From: Sthenelais limicola
Lineage: Eukaryota; Annelida; Polychaeta; Phyllodocida; Sigalionidae
Length of the DNA stretch: 64,000 nucleotides
Assembly: GCA_942159475.1 (NCBI GenBank)
Contig: OW804096.1
Location: 43,895,744 to 43,959,743 of the forward strand
Reading direction: 5' to 3'
The number at the start of each line of letters is the position of its first letter. The first letter of the stretch is position 1. This document shows positions 13,601 to 28,200 of the stretch, in pieces. The position numbers and the translations under genes were made by a program. Under the pieces are notes generated by a model that saw only the letters and a list, made by a program, of their open reading frames with translations, was not told the origin of the DNA and did no database searches.

Positions 13601-15890
13601 GCCTAGCCTCGAGGAGTAATATTATGTTATTCCAATCATTTTTTCACGGGGCGGGCCCCGGCCCTTGCATTACTTACAGCCTCACATGTTCCCTGGGAGA
13701 AATCTGACTCTTATCCCCGCAGTGCGTTGTACACCCTTTATTCCTTCAGTTAACTCTTCAGCAAACAGGACCAACACAAGTCAGAACATGTCCTGCACAA
13801 TTTTATTTTAACCAGATTATCCCTGGTACACATGGGAGGGGTGGGGGCTACTGGTGTCATTGGAGATAGCCCCACCAGACGAGGCTTGAGGGCGTCTGGT
13901 TGATGAAGACAAACTGTGCTCAGGTTTCGAGAAGTTCGAACTGGTTTCTAGCTTTGCTGAAAAAGCGCTGATTAAGAGATCCCATTACATCCATCCACAC
14001 TTGAGTATCTTGTTGCGGTCGTGACCAATATATAAGGGCGGTTATTAATGTGGGACAGGGCAGTTGCTGACCTGCGCCTATCGTGTTGTCCCCCTGTTCA
14101 AGCATCTCCGAAGCCCTAGTGAGAGAAATATGTACTAAATATCTCATGTGTGCTCTGTTTGAATGGTCGCTACCTATAGATAGTGGCGCCCCCGTGAGAG
14201 CGTATGGAAAATCATATGTACTTCTCCCTTGCAGCGCCTGTTAATCATAGACGCACCAAATAGTCATTCCAGACTAATTGTTACAGAAACTATAGTTCCA
14301 ATGTAATAGAAAGAGAAACAGATTGCTATTGAATTATTTCAAGCACACGCGAACGATTGCAGTTGAACCTCTCTTGCAGAACTATGTCTGTAAATTAATT
14401 GCCTTCATAACTGATACTTCCATGCGCACTGAAGGCCTCACATTTCCTTTGGACAGTTACCCGGGTAACAGCTGTGAAGCAGACTTAATATTTGATTGTC
14501 AAGTTTAACGCTGATCATTTAATTCGATTCTCAGTGGCCGGTGACTGTAAGTCCGCCCACGATGCTTGGGCGCACATTTTAAAGGATTTTAAACTCATAT
14601 TCTGTAATGGGCGTGAAAGGGACGAGGAATCGGACCCTTATATGACTCAGTCAATACTAGCCTACTGCATCAGGTATAAATTCATGTCCCCTTACATTCA
14701 CCTTCAAATATCTTGCCTTCAATATTATAACAGCACCGTTTGGGGGGATTCGTGTGGTTTCCTCATTCAGCCCACATTCACGCTTGTTAACCTCATTTTG
14801 AGCAGGGCCTGAGGTCCATAACGAGGGTTAAAGCACTGACCGATCATTAGGCCCGACCTTCGCCTTTTCAGACTGCGACCTCTGACGACCTCGACCGATT
14901 ACAATAACTATTGTAAAAGGTGCGGGTCATGGGAAAAGGGCCTGTGTGTCCAAGCATGATGGAAAAAAAGGCAAGGAAAGCTTTTTAATACCATGGTGGA
15001 CACGAGAGATAAGCCTTGTGGGAATTTAGAGAATGCTTATCTGTCATTTGCTGTATTCCCCCAACCGATTCATTTTCCTGTATTTGAATTTGATGAGTAT
15101 TCTCATGGTTGCTATTCTCAAAGGGAATTTTAAAGAGGCTCCTATCGGTTTATTGTATGAGGGAAGAGGTTTAACCACTAATTTCTTCATTTTTTCCTCG
15201 TTTTATTGCATTCCTTCCTTCCTTCCTGTCTGTTAACAGAAATGATGATTAGACATTTCTTAATTGGTTTCAACTACCTAGTTCAGCTAATCTTGAGCAG
15301 AGAAACATGATTACGTTGGTTAAATTGCCTTTGTTAACAGTACACTTACCAATTCTCCACTACTGAAATTTCGATAAATCTTCACCATAGGAACATGGAG
15401 GTTTTATAGGGTTTTGAGAAATTGAATGAAAGGAGCCTTGTTCTACCCTTGTACATCAATTTAATCTAACCCAGTTTCGGCCACCAGTGTTTGACCAATT
15501 GCTGCGTTCAATGTTTAGGCATATGTCACCGGCTGATACCGAAATCTAATGAGTGTCTGTGGGCTTCATAAATTTGATTAGCGTCTGTCAGAATAATCCC
15601 CAACTGTGTACAACGATTCGCTCAAAAGATGGCGATCAACGAGCCAATGTTTGTCGCGCGTTGGCCAAGTTCAGCTCAACTGCTATGTCGCTGCCGACTC
15701 CACCTTGGCGACAGGTAGGGAGAGGGTGTGACCCTGTGATGGTGATGGTTAGCTAACCCACTGGCTGCGGCTGCAGTGCGATGGGCGTGTGATGGCACCT
15801 GTGTTCCTCTCAGTTGTTGCCTGTTCGTCGCGCTGTCTGGAAGTACAACTCTGTCTTACCCAGGTGCGACTATTTACATTGGCACGTGTG
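7601..15890. other. Intergenic DNA upstream of the C2-PDZ gene
   Basis: No convincing exon was found. The longest frame, 142 codons at 10231-10659, has no domain-like pattern. The stretch holds one MITE copy (13109-13260) and simple repeats such as a CCTT run near 15217-15228. Sequence from about 15640 onward becomes richer in CG dinucleotides as the putative promoter of the next gene is approached. Confidence 0.55.
13109..13260. repeat. MITE copy, CAGTCTAGG family
   Basis: This is one of three dispersed copies in the window (others 41346-41560 and 54739-54922). The ends are inverted: CTGTCTAGGC on the left and GCCTAGACTG on the right. All copies share an internal block containing ATAAGAATGGTATG-like sequence and a right-hand block containing CTTTCCCTCAGTTTGAAGGG. 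There is no coding capacity. Target-site duplications are not clear, so the superfamily is unassigned. Confidence 0.7.
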
Positions 15891-15907
15891 CATTGTTTTG
15901 GATAACG

Positions 15908-15915
15908 TATAAAAA
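15908..15915 (+). promoter_or_regulatory. TATA box candidate of the C2-PDZ gene
   Basis: TATAAAAA lies in a locally CG-richer stretch. A start site about 30 bp downstream (near 15939) would give a short untranslated exon ending at a good donor, CGA|GTGAGT, at 15967. The matching acceptor, CTTTCTTGCAG, ends at 16234, directly before the exon that carries the first ATG of the C2-PDZ gene. The position fits, but no transcript evidence is available. Confidence 0.4.
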
Positions 15916-15938
15916 CCCTTGGCCAGCGACGCAAGATG

Positions 15939-16268
15939 ACCAGTCTCATCCAGTCAATTCTTATCGAGTGAGTAGCTTCGGGAAATATATATCATTTTAC
16001 ATGTATTCCTCGTATTCGGTGTACATAACCTCGAGACCGCATTGTGTTTGGATCTAGGTTTGTAGCAATGAGTACAGACTTCGATGCTCGTCGGTATAAG
16101 TTTGTCCTGCTTTGTTAGCGTATTTGTGGTCCAACCTTTGAGGTTTGCGTGAGCCCCCCACCTGTGTAACCCCAAAGCTGTTACCCTACCACTAACAAGA
16201 GAGTCAATAACGCATTTTGAATCCTTTCTTGCAGGCGGGTGTCATTCCCATGAGCGCCTGGACGTACC
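15939..16268 (+). other. Putative 5' UTR exon, intron and leader
   Basis: The proposed untranslated exon is about 15939-15967, the intron 15968-16234, and the leader 16235-16268. The acceptor at 16234 is strong (pyrimidine-rich, ending in GCAG). A TGA lies in frame 15 nt upstream of the ATG at 16269, so the protein start is bounded. If transcription begins upstream of 15936, the ATG at 15936 would open a short upstream ORF. Confidence 0.4.
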
Positions 16269-19200
16269 ATGAACCCTGCGTTTAGTTCGCCATCCAGCGG
16301 CAATAGTATGGATATCACCAGAATGATAAAGGGCCGTGGTAAGTAAATTTGCTTTTTGCTGCTGCAGGTACCCCATCGTACCTGTTTTCCATAATTCCAT
16401 AATTTATATGTATGGGGTATATATGTACATGTCTGCTTTGCCTCAGGACGTGGGGTTATTGGGTTCAGGCACGTCAACTATTATTGATGATAACATGCAT
16501 GATGACATTGCCGTTGTGGTGGATTGGGGGAAAGTGGGTGCAGGCATCCCGTGGTAATACCGTGGTTTTCTGTGTTTAATTGTTTTTCGTTGTGGTGGTA
16601 TATGATGGCAACAATGTCTCAAAAAGTGTTTGCCCGTTGCTACTTGACAATGAGTATAGTAATCATATTATCTCAAAACAAGTAAAAGTAGAACCCATTT
16701 AATTCAGCTCAATATAAGTACAAAAAAAGTACATGTATTTCAATAAATGTTTATGTTTTATTTGTTTACATTGCAATCTTTACAATTAGAATCTTATTTC
16801 ATGACTTGTTTTAAATTTACGTTTAATTTGGAAATTTGTTATTATGATTACTAATACCCGCTTGACAAGCACACGGGTTTAACCAATATATAAAGGTTTT
16901 AACATATTTTAGTAAATTGTATATCGAAGACTTAGACATAATTGTCACTGAAATATGTAATGACCCTGTAAAGTCTGGTTGAATGATACGGCCTGAATGA
17001 CAGTTTGTTTTAAAAAGATATAAAATGCACGATTAAACATGGCCCTAGTGCCTTTTAGCTCTAGGTCTTCACGAGGACGGTGATCGGTTGAAAGTAAATT
17101 GGGGGTAAATACAATAACCCTTGTAAGGGTACACCTCCCGCTCGATCAAGTCGGGGTATAGATATGGATCTACTTTCACCAGCTGTATATTACTGACAGT
17201 ATGCCAGACCCCTTGTCCACCCACTACATTGATCAACTCTGGTTCGAGTGCCCATTGGGTCTCTAATCATGTTGTTCGTCCCCCATATCCTTCATGTTAA
17301 TATAGCTTGCACGTGTCATTAGAGCCCATTTATGGTCTTCTTTTGACGTTCAATAATCATGTTTTCACAGTTTTGGCGACCATCAAAATTCCCCTATACC
17401 AGTCTCACTGGGGACACCTCGCCTCCCCACTGTCCTCTATCCTCCGGGCGCTATGACAGATTTCTGATTAGCGTGTACCTCCCACTAGTAAAATTTGCTC
17501 GTTGCTGCGACCATCAAAGAGAGCGAGGCGCCCGCGCTTTATAGTCCTGTGAAGATCAAAGGGATTAGCCATTACAATGGCTGCCCAGGTGAGGCGGCTG
17601 AGCGCAGGTGTAAAAGTTAGCCTTGGCTATATAGAGAGAGAGTCAGTGGATGCAGGTGTGACATCTTTACCTGGGGGAGGAAGGATAAGAACATGTGTGG
17701 AGTCTGTTATGATAGTTCAAGTACATCGCATGGCAACGGGGATGAATGAGTGACTTCTATATAATCGAGTTGACCAAGTTCAATTGGAAAGGATAAGTGC
17801 TGATAAGGAAACAAGGTGTATGCCTCTGGTTGACCCTGAAGTCTCTCTACTCGAGTTGAAGACAGTATCATTAACATGGGCTCATTGGCCGATGACAGGC
17901 TCATAAAAGTTGAAAGTTCAGGTGAGATTTTCTTTCGAGATAATCCTTTATGACATGAAATTGTCCTTAAAAGTGCAGGGTTTATAAATACCTTCCAATT
18001 CTTCTCCCTTGTGTCGTGTCTTTCCATTTTGCCTGTCATGCCTCGGGGAAATCAAGCATTTATGACTTATTTGTTCTAGAGACACTGTGTTATCTTGATA
18101 TTTACTGTCAGGGAATTTAAAGTTGGCCATTCTGGCTGTCCAATTTGATTGAATGGGTTTTATTGAGGGTAATATCTTAAACTGCAGGGGCGGAGAATGC
18201 ATGTATAATTAATGTAATTTTATGATCCACTTCCATGTTTTGCCATCTGTCTGAGAAACAACGCCAATTCCCTATCCCCAAATGCCCTTGTAAAATAAGT
18301 TGATTTAGGCAATTTCAAGTGGGAAAGCTTCAACTACAGGATTGTTATGAATGATCGGAAATACTTGGCATGTTCAATCTTCTTCATTGTCCATCATTTT
18401 GAGTTTATAAAGCTTTGCATTCTCGGATTAAATACCTGAGCAGATTACCATCTACTTTAGGTAGGATATTGTTTCTTACCGGCACTTATCGAAGATAAAC
18501 AATAACATACTGACAGTTATGTAATGTGACAGTCAGTGGACAATGCTCATTGACACCTGCGCTGACCTTATACCTAATGACATAGCCGTCCTGAAGTACC
18601 TCCCATCTTACAGTCTATCTTACTCTAAGCTCCCATTAAAAGCTGACCAACGAACATGCTTGTCTGTCTTTGCATGGTGTTAAATACCTATTACAATGGT
18701 TGTAAAATTTGCCTAGGCACAAGCGCATTGCCCTGGCCATTATCACCATAAAGCCTTAAAATAATAGGCTCATGTCCTACAATAGGTGACAGACTGGCCA
18801 ATGTGGTCGTGACATGATATATAAATGTTATTTATGACCGATTTTGTTTTTACATTACCAGCTGATATAGCCATGATCTGAACGTTTCTATACATGTTAC
18901 TAGAATGTGTAATAAGTCTGTCGTTTGCTTGGAATGAGGTCTCACATGGGTTGATGGAGAAGGCAGGTGTTACTTGTGTCTGTGAAGGGCTCTTGAGGTT
19001 GACATGTTGCATGCGGCCGGTGCATATTTGTAACAGTCCAAAACCGGGGGTTACGCTTACGTACCGACAAACTCTTGTCACAGTGCGATGTCGTGCAAGT
19101 TTGCATTTTAAATATATTTAACTCGGTTGACAGAATGATGTACAACCTTCCACGTTCCCCCAAAGACAATTTATAGCTAGGCATAATAATTTTGCCCCAG

Positions 19201-22200
19201 ACATCAGTTATAATTTTCACAGAAACTAATATCCATTATTAAGTAGATTATTTCCTCAGCTTTGGTCAGTGAAGCTTGAGATAAACTGGCGTCCTCGACG
19301 CAAACCAGCTGTCCATATCATATGCTTAGAATACTAAGGCGGTATTTCATTCCCATCATTGAGTATTGGTCCACCTTAGTAATACATATTATTACTATGG
19401 GTCCACCTTTGTGAAGTGACATACATAATGATATTACATTCTGACGTAGGTGACAGACTGGCCTTATGTTGGGCAAATTTCATATCAAATTACCGCATCA
19501 CATCTTCATATTTGCAAGGTGATTGTTTATCTTTGTGCATGCAATACCTAGGTTATAATCTTGGATGACCTTAGCCAAATTCTCGTTACGTCTGAACGAG
19601 CTTTTAATTGTGCACCTAAATTATTGATTTGTCCCTGGTACCCCGTTGTCCAGTCAGGATGGTGGGAAAAAGCTGGGGCGTACCTAGGTGTCCACCATTA
19701 GGTTTTTATTGTCCTCAAGCCCTCGGGTCTTCCTCTCTATCCATCCCAACTCCACACCCTCCGCCTCCACCCCGCAGGGAGCTTCAAGCCTCTCCAGTCA
19801 CATATAGGTCAAGTTATGTTTTCCATTTTGCTTTAGCAACCCTCTACTTCCTATGACCCCCTCATATTCCTCGCTATCTCATATCCAATCTAATCATTGG
19901 TCGCTGATTGGTTCCCATTGGGTGGAAGTCGACACAGACCCCCTCGAGCCACGATATTTCATAGCTTCATCTTGGAAGGCATTTTATTTGGTGCGCTTCC
20001 ATCCCTTATGCTGCTTCTATTTTTAATTATGAGTCATAATGCTAGATTGATTAATTACATTTGTAATGATCAATGACAAATGTATTTTAGGTGGAATTAA
20101 AAAAATATAGTCGTATTCCAACAGTTCACGAATAGGGATAAAATATCCTCTCCAATGAATATTTTAATCGAATTGTGGATCTATATGTTTGCCCATATTT
20201 AGTGTTTGTTTGAAATAATTATAAAAAAATACCCGAGCGCTAAGCCTGGTAGCAAGTCTATAGTGAGTAAGCTAGAGCGTGCTTAGATTGGCTGGGGGAC
20301 GTGCGGTGTATGTACTGGCGGGAGAATTGACTGGGACTCGGCCTAGTCTACGAGCGGTGAGACCGGGCTGCAGCTGGCTCACACCCTTATACGCAGCGAG
20401 GCATCATTTATACGCTGGAAGCATTATTATGTAGCCGTTGGAATAGGGAATTTAATCTGAGAATTTTGCTCTGGATTCGTGATTGTTTATCTCCCAATGA
20501 ATTGTCGCTGAAGGATTGATTGTAGCACAAGGGTCTACCATGACATGCTATCACACTAGAAAGGACTGAAGTGGAGTCTCAATTCCATTGTTCACATCAT
20601 ACTTCATAGTGATGTTTTCCTTCTTTATTGAGGCAAATTACTTCTGAATACGCAGGTATATTTTAGATCATTCAACGTGTGAGGAACTATACATGTGTTC
20701 ATTTACAATAACGAAACTGTGGTGGAAATAACCTAAGTAAGAACTGAACTTAAAAGGACAAAGCTTTCTTCTACCGCTTATCCTCATCTCAGCCTCTACC
20801 ACTTCGCTTCCGTTGTTCAGCTGCCGCTGAGCGCTGTAAGGGAGACAGTTCACTGCGGTTACCGTCCTCAACATCTGTCCTCCGTCTATCAAGCAGTCCT
20901 TGTAGTAGATCTATCTTCACCATGTGCAACATCTGAGAGAATCTCCTACATCATCCTACATTTTTATACCGACCCCGGCAGCTGCAATGGGTGACTGCTA
21001 TCTCACAGTTAGGAGCTTTTTGATTTCCGCTGGCAACTAAAGCCTTTGTCTGATGAAATATCCGGCTTGCTTCATCTATATTTCATAGACATTTATGATT
21101 TAAAAGGAAGGACTATACGCAGATCTTCAGATTTGAACTTTTTTGCTGGAAATCCAGACTCAGTGACTGCATCGTACTTCAGTTGGAAGTACGATATACT
21201 CTTGCCCATCGGATGTTTTATCAAAAGGGAACCTAAAATGCCAGGTAATTCAGAAGGGTTAAATATAATTATTTGTTCAGCCTTCATAGTCAATAGTTTA
21301 CGTTGTTTGAATAAGTTCACTTGAGCCAATGTGTATTTTTAAAATGCTGAATATGGATATGTATTATGTAGATCGATGTTTGAACTTTGAGGCAAACTAT
21401 CATCAGTTTACTTTGCCTGAGGGGCTGAGCTATCCCATGCTTATTCATTAGATTTTCGAGGACTCACACTATGTGCGGCCGTTTGTAGGGGAAGAATAGA
21501 TTAGAAAGACTTAATTAAATGTTCTTTAAATTAATAGCCTTGTGTATTTATGAGGGTCATTTATGGTCTATTCAAATTGGTGCATACGTGGCATACATTA
21601 CTTACTAGCTGAGCGTTGCATCTCTTAAACTGTTGGTTTTTAATTTTGGTGATTTTTGAGTTCAAAGGTAACGGTGCTACGTTTAGAGCAACAAATTGCT
21701 TACCGGTAAACCTTTTCCTTAGAGTCAAACCCTGTGATTGTTCGTATGTCTTTATATCTTTGTCTTTGATCTTCGCTCTTGTTTTATCCTACGTAACGTT
21801 TCTGGATGAAAGCCAGAGGGATTAAATACAATTTTCTCATTAGAATCGAACATAACGGCCCTTGCAGGTGGAACATACATGTAGTACTGTGTATGTATTT
21901 GGCGGGCCCATCCAAGTAAAACCAATGTTTGGTGATTACTACATCCTTTGATGCCTGACTTGTCACAGAACCCTCTTCAAACAGACAGCACGCGATCCCT
22001 CCCTCCATTTATTGAATAATTAGGCAAATAGGGAGTCTTGAAGCAAACAATTAATTAGAGGTATGGTGCCCTATCTAGTATTCTACCAAGGCTTCCACTT
22101 CTAAGGATTTGGGTCCGATGCAGGCCCATTTCTTGTACCTAGGTGTGCATTTTTAGCCCGCATGTAGTAAGTGGTTGGAGGCCAGCATGAACAATGCATC

Positions 22201-25200
22201 TGCCCTGCCTGTGGCCTGTCCCCCCGGTCCCCACCACTAACAATGTCATGTTGGCGTCACGCCCTGCCGCTCACCACCTTTCGAATTAGGTCATACGGAG
22301 TGCGCTCTGCGCGTGGCTAGAAGGTGACTGCAGTATTTGAAGGTAGCAGATGTTCCAGGCATTTAAATGATCAGACCACTTTTTACCCTGCCTGTATGTA
22401 TATGAACATACTGTCGTTGATCATGATGATAATACAGGTGAGGATCTTTGGATATTTGAGAGGCATGGCCTGTTGCGCAGGCAGGTGTGTTGGGACTGGG
22501 GTGACGAAAGGGTGTTCGGCTCTTTGCCCAGCTCCAGATTCAAATGCGCTTTTCCTCCCAATCGCTTCATGGTCAAAACGCTATACAATGGGGTATATCT
22601 AAACTAAAATAAGCTATGTCTATTGTATATATAGATATTGCTTCAGAGGGTGTTTTCCCACCGGACCCCACCCAGGAAGTCACTTTTCCCACCATACCTG
22701 GTCCTTACCTAAGCCTCTGTAGGCCCAGTTGAAGGGGGTGTAAAAAGGGGAGTGATGGGAGGTGTAACGGCCAGGTGCAGAGGGAGCCTTCAAGATAATC
22801 CCTGTTAGGGCGTTCCCATTGTTGCCGTCCATCATACCATACGATGGACATACGTAAACGTAGCTCCAGTCTGTTTTAATGTCTGGAACTGACTTAAGTT
22901 TTACTGGGTGGTCCCAATTAGACCTGCAATATGTTGTTCTTCAGGTATCATGTGGGAGTATGCTGGTGCTCTTCAGTGTAATAATTGCTATTGCTCCTAC
23001 TTATAGCCTGCTACTTTCAGTAATTTATAAAATCTATTCCAGATTTAAACACTTAATCCCTAAGTCTCATAGATATTTTTTTTTAATATCCAGCCTAAGA
23101 AATAAGCAGGGAGGTAGATTTACACATTTCGGGTGTGTGGTATTATTGGACTAGGCTATATATTACTCTTCGGTCTAGGAATGTTGTCCTTTAGTTAAAA
23201 TGTTAAGCGCTTGACTTTTGGACCATTGTACATTGAGAAAGGGGAATGCCAACTTTGGTAGCTTCTGTGTATGACAATGGTGTCTAATCCCAGCAAAGGT
23301 GTTCAGATGACCCCTAGGGGACCCTGAAGAGGTGTCATTAGTGAGCATTAACATTCAAGCTTTTCTCTGTTCCTGTGATACGTACAACCTACAGATCCCC
23401 CTTACATTTGTCCACAACACTCTCCCAATTACAACACCGATCGCACGTTCAAGACAAGTATGTATTTGTTGCGTCATGGCTGCTGCTTTTATTTTGCTTT
23501 TTGCACCCAGGTATTCCCTTACCAAGCCGTTGTCAAGGACGACATCCCTAAAACTGACTATTGACCCAGGCTCCATTGTAGAGACCAAGCTTTTCATATT
23601 AGTATACTCGGTCACAATGCAGCATTGTCATGAATACCTTCTGTTTTGACCGTGGTGTGTCTAAGAATAGAGGCTATTCCTTGGAAAAAAGGCTTTTCAT
23701 TTGTCATCATTTCCCAATCCCTTCTTTGCATGCAGTCTTTTTTGCCTTAGGATAGTGAAGGGACTTAGTAAATATTATCAGAACGACCCACACGCATGAA
23801 CTATAAAGAAAATATTGACATATATCCCTCGACGTCTAAATACTTATAAGACAAATCCGTGGTTTTATTTTCGAGGCACATTCTCGAAGTTAAGTATTCT
23901 TCATTCCACTCTCAATGCCCTGAATAAACTCGGTCTAAGAATAGGATTAGGGTTCGAGAGGATCGACCTGAGATGATCCAATGGCTTGATAAAGAAAGAG
24001 GGCAAGACTATTGGAAGTAAGGTTTGGGGTTTAGTACATGATTAGAAAGAGCGAGAGGTGCGCCAAAAATCTCTCTGAATTGCTGTTACTATGCAATGTG
24101 AAGGAGGTAACTGAGTTAGAGGCTCGAAACCTGAAGGCCAAACATTATAGGACATGCCATGAACTAATTAGCATAGATAGCCAGGACGTTGATTGATATG
24201 GCTGTTGTTGGAAGTTATCCAGCTAGACGAGTGAAGTTTGTTTTAGATTGTTTAGAAGGATATTGTTCTATGGAATGTGACCTAGGCGGGAGCTATATAC
24301 CTTCGGGAAAATCTCCTTGTGTATAATAATACATCACCTTGCATCAGAGCCTCCTTTAAAAAATAACCAACCCCTCGGGGTGCATTCACCACCGGACTGA
24401 CTTTGGTTATTTCTCACTTGCGACTTTTGTGTTGAGAGAAAGTCATATTTATAAAGAATGCCACTTACTCTCTCTTTGCCAGTGGTTTAGGCATTTGGGG
24501 CCAGCTCGTTTGCCATTAAAAGGGAGAAGAAATACAAATATGAGGACCCCAAAACAAGTATGGAGTTACTGGGAACCTATAACTCGCTTGACTGCTCCCT
24601 GGATTTCTCAGCTGTAAACGACCTGAATGTCTTCTTTTCGCTTGGGGATTTAAAAGGATACCTAGACACTGTTCTATTTAAATACCCAGCTTGAGCATAG
24701 ATCACAACAACTGCTGGGCTCTTTACCGATGATGACAATGCCTCAGTGTGAAGACATGTTTCGGACTAAAATGTTTGACTTTTACGCGTTAAAGGAGCGG
24801 GGGGTGACTTGTTACCAAACCAAGAGCGGTCGTCGTTGATGCTAATATGTTAACATGTGTAAAACGATTGAAAATTCTAAAATGTGTGATCTAAACTGTA
24901 TGTTGTGTCTCTCTCGAACAGGATGTCTGAAGCTGACTGCCTACATCCACTATGGAATGCTTACTGTGCATGGTAGGTACTCTTTATTTACTCAATATTT
25001 ACCGTCTATTATTTGTTAAGAAACACTTTATATATGTTTTACCAAAACAAAATCATAACTTCCCAGTAAGTTCTTAAGTTGAACTGCTATTTTTAGTATA
25101 ATATGATCTTAAATCCTTTTGATAATCTCGTATCTTTTTTGTTGGCTGGAAAATTTACCAAACCACCTATAGTCACCCTTCGTAGTTTTGATGTTAATAT

Positions 25201-28200
25201 TTTCCTTTAATATTTTTTAGTGGTTCAGGCGAAGCATTTGCGCTCAGCTGTTGCAGCAAGATGTAACACGTTTGTAACGGTGAGTAGAATTTTATGATTT
25301 TGACACGATGAAGTGTGTGTGTCAGTTGATAATAACAACACGCACCTGCCATTATCTCAAGTAGGCATGGCTGAGATCCCATGGCGGGCGCTTCTTATCC
25401 TCATTATCAGCCATTAAATCTGAATTATGCACGCGTCGGGTATGTGACATCATTCAACGGCGTAGACTTGGTATTCATGTCAATTAGCTTATAATTGTTA
25501 TTGTATCAACGTCGATAAGATTCATTCGCCCCCTTCATGAGCACTAGTTTTATGTTTGTATTGTATATTAGAGTCACTAATTTTTGTAAATGATGTATTT
25601 ATATGAAGAGAATTTAGACTATCCAAGGGTCGTGTACATACTGGTCTATGCATGATACTCGCGTTATGGATACTATAAAAATGGGTTGACATGCAATTAA
25701 ACCATTTCTTGTATTTAGCATAATCGTTATCCTGAATTATGTCCCTCTTCTCCGCCAGGTATCCATATCCCCAGACGAGGCCCGCCAGACTGAATGTGTC
25801 ACGCGTGTAGTTGAAGACAGCAACCAACCATTAATAGACGAGAAATTCTCATAGTAAGTATTTGCTATGAGCAATCGGTACTATTCACTATTCAGAATAA
25901 ACATACAGTAACGATTATCCATGACTACTCCTTTCATGGTTTTGATGTTTTATTTCCTTATTTAATATATTTAAAAGGATGTGCTGTATATTAGATTCTT
26001 GTTCCTGGGTTTTGAATACATACCAATAAAATCTGCAGCTCTAAATTGTCAAACTACATTTGGATACTATATTGAATTTTTCTGATCTTTGTTCTGTCTC
26101 AGTCTGAAATGTTTGATTTATGTTTCATTGGTTGGCTTTTGTTTTTGCAGTGAATTGATAGAAGAAGACTTCCGAAAGCGTCTACATGTTTCTGTTTGGA
26201 ATTCAGTGACGGACCAAGGGGAAGAGTTCCTTGGGTCTATGTCCTTCGGATTGCGTCATATTATGACCAAGAAGACGGAGGTGAATGGTTGGTACTTCTT
26301 ATTGTCTGAAGACCTTGGGCGCCGAAAACATCTGAAAGCTGTAATAAGTCGCAATCACAAGTCTCAACCTTTACAAACCACAGGTGAGTTTCGTTTGCTT
26401 CATTGTATTTCCCATGGTCCATATTGCATTCTCTCTCTTCGCCACCATTTCTTTAAATGACTGACGTCCTGGTATTAAAGAGCCTTATCATTTCGGTGTT
26501 TAGTTTAATTTTGATCTACATGATGTCATCGCACCTAGAGAATAGATATAATATTGGTTCGCCCCAAATAAATTAGTACTCCAACTTAGATGAATTTCTC
26601 CCCACCTTACACTCCAACTTAGATGAATTTCTCCCCACCTTACATCTATGCTTTTAACAAAATAAAACAAAAACAAATGCCAAAGATAAAGATAAAGAAG
26701 GTACCGAACTCGAAGTACTTTGGGTTGTGGTGTTCTTTTTACATAATATAAAATATAATTGAAGGAATTCTGTATAGCATGTGTATTGGCGACCCCTTAC
26801 GCGTTTTGCCTAGATTTGTGGGTTCATCAAAATAAAATAGATTATGATACCTTTGAACAAAAGTCCCTTGCTAACTGAACTCAGTGTCAATATGAACCTA
26901 ACACTAACCAACTCGCTACTATTGTATTTCTCAGAAACGGCCAACACGATGGACACCTCAGCCATGACCAACATGAGCATGATGAGCAACTCGAGCTTCG
27001 TCAGCACGATCAGCAGGGCCAGCCATGTGCCCACCACCGACACCAACTTCAAGCCACGCTCCATCCTCAAGGTCAGGTCCTCCGCCCCGAGTGAATGTGG
27101 CAGCTCCAGCAGCGAGTTCGTCCGGCCGAGGGATCCCCGCCGAGTGAACCTGAACGCCAGCAGGTCCACCGTGGACTTTGACCGCACCACTGACTTCAGC
27201 CGGTCCAGCAGGCAGTACAGGAGCAGTAGTCGGCGACGAGCGGCTGAGATGAGCTATGTGGAGGCTGACTATCACGATATGAGCTACTCTCTGGACAGGA
27301 GCATGAATAGGAGTATGAACCGGAGCATGAATAGAAGTATGAATAGCTCGATGAGGCGGTCCTCTCGCTACAACCCTAACAGGAGTAAATTGGACGATTT
27401 GGAGAACGTCTGGATGGATACAATGACTGTAAGTACATTTTAAAAGTTTTAAGCCATTCGTACTTTAATTACCACTGGTAACACAAGAAGTCAATTAACT
27501 AATTATGCATTCTTTTTTTTTATTAACTACTTCACGAAATACTATGCCTATGACTTTCCCCATGTTATGGGCCATATTCCTATCTTAGTATTGTAGTATA
27601 GATCTATCACGCGCTTTCCATTGCCCGACCTGTACAAAAGTTAATTTCCCTTTATTTTCCCTTCAGGTTGTGGTGAAAAGGACAAGTGGAAGTATGGGCT
27701 TCACCATTACCGGCGAGAATCCTACCCAAGTCTGCAGTATCAAAGAAGGTCAGTATTCTTCCACAAATTATAAATAACGATTTCGCCAGTAACGTCAGAT
27801 ATAAATGGTATATAAATGTAATGAAATTCTATTGATTATCGATAGTGAATTATTCAGAGCTTTCCTTCTTTTAAACCCGATTATCATGGTGTCCTATCGT
27901 TTTGTTTTACAGGTTCCCCCGCTTATGTTAGTGGATTAAGAGAGGAGGATTATATCATGAATATTAATGGATTATGTGTTGCTGATGGAACCACTCAAAC
28001 AGTGGCCAATGTTATAAGGTATGTTAAATATTTATGAATATTGTGGGCTTTTTACTTACCTTTAAGGTTCCATGTTTTATCTGTGTTAATATCGGTCAAC
28101 TTATTAGCATACAACTTTGAAAGGTCAATTACCTCATAATTAGAATCTCGTACTTTCTCCTGATTTGCGATAAGATATTCGTTGCCTTATAAAAAGCTGA

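Noticed and set aside
20240..20410. G/C-rich patch with a donor-like GTGAGA, possible alternative first exon
   Set aside because: No ATG frame or acceptor that continues into the C2 exon; kept only as a remark on the intron.
26810..27275. - strand open frames opposite the RSMN exon
   Set aside because: Shadows of the + strand coding exon, caused by its codon bias.
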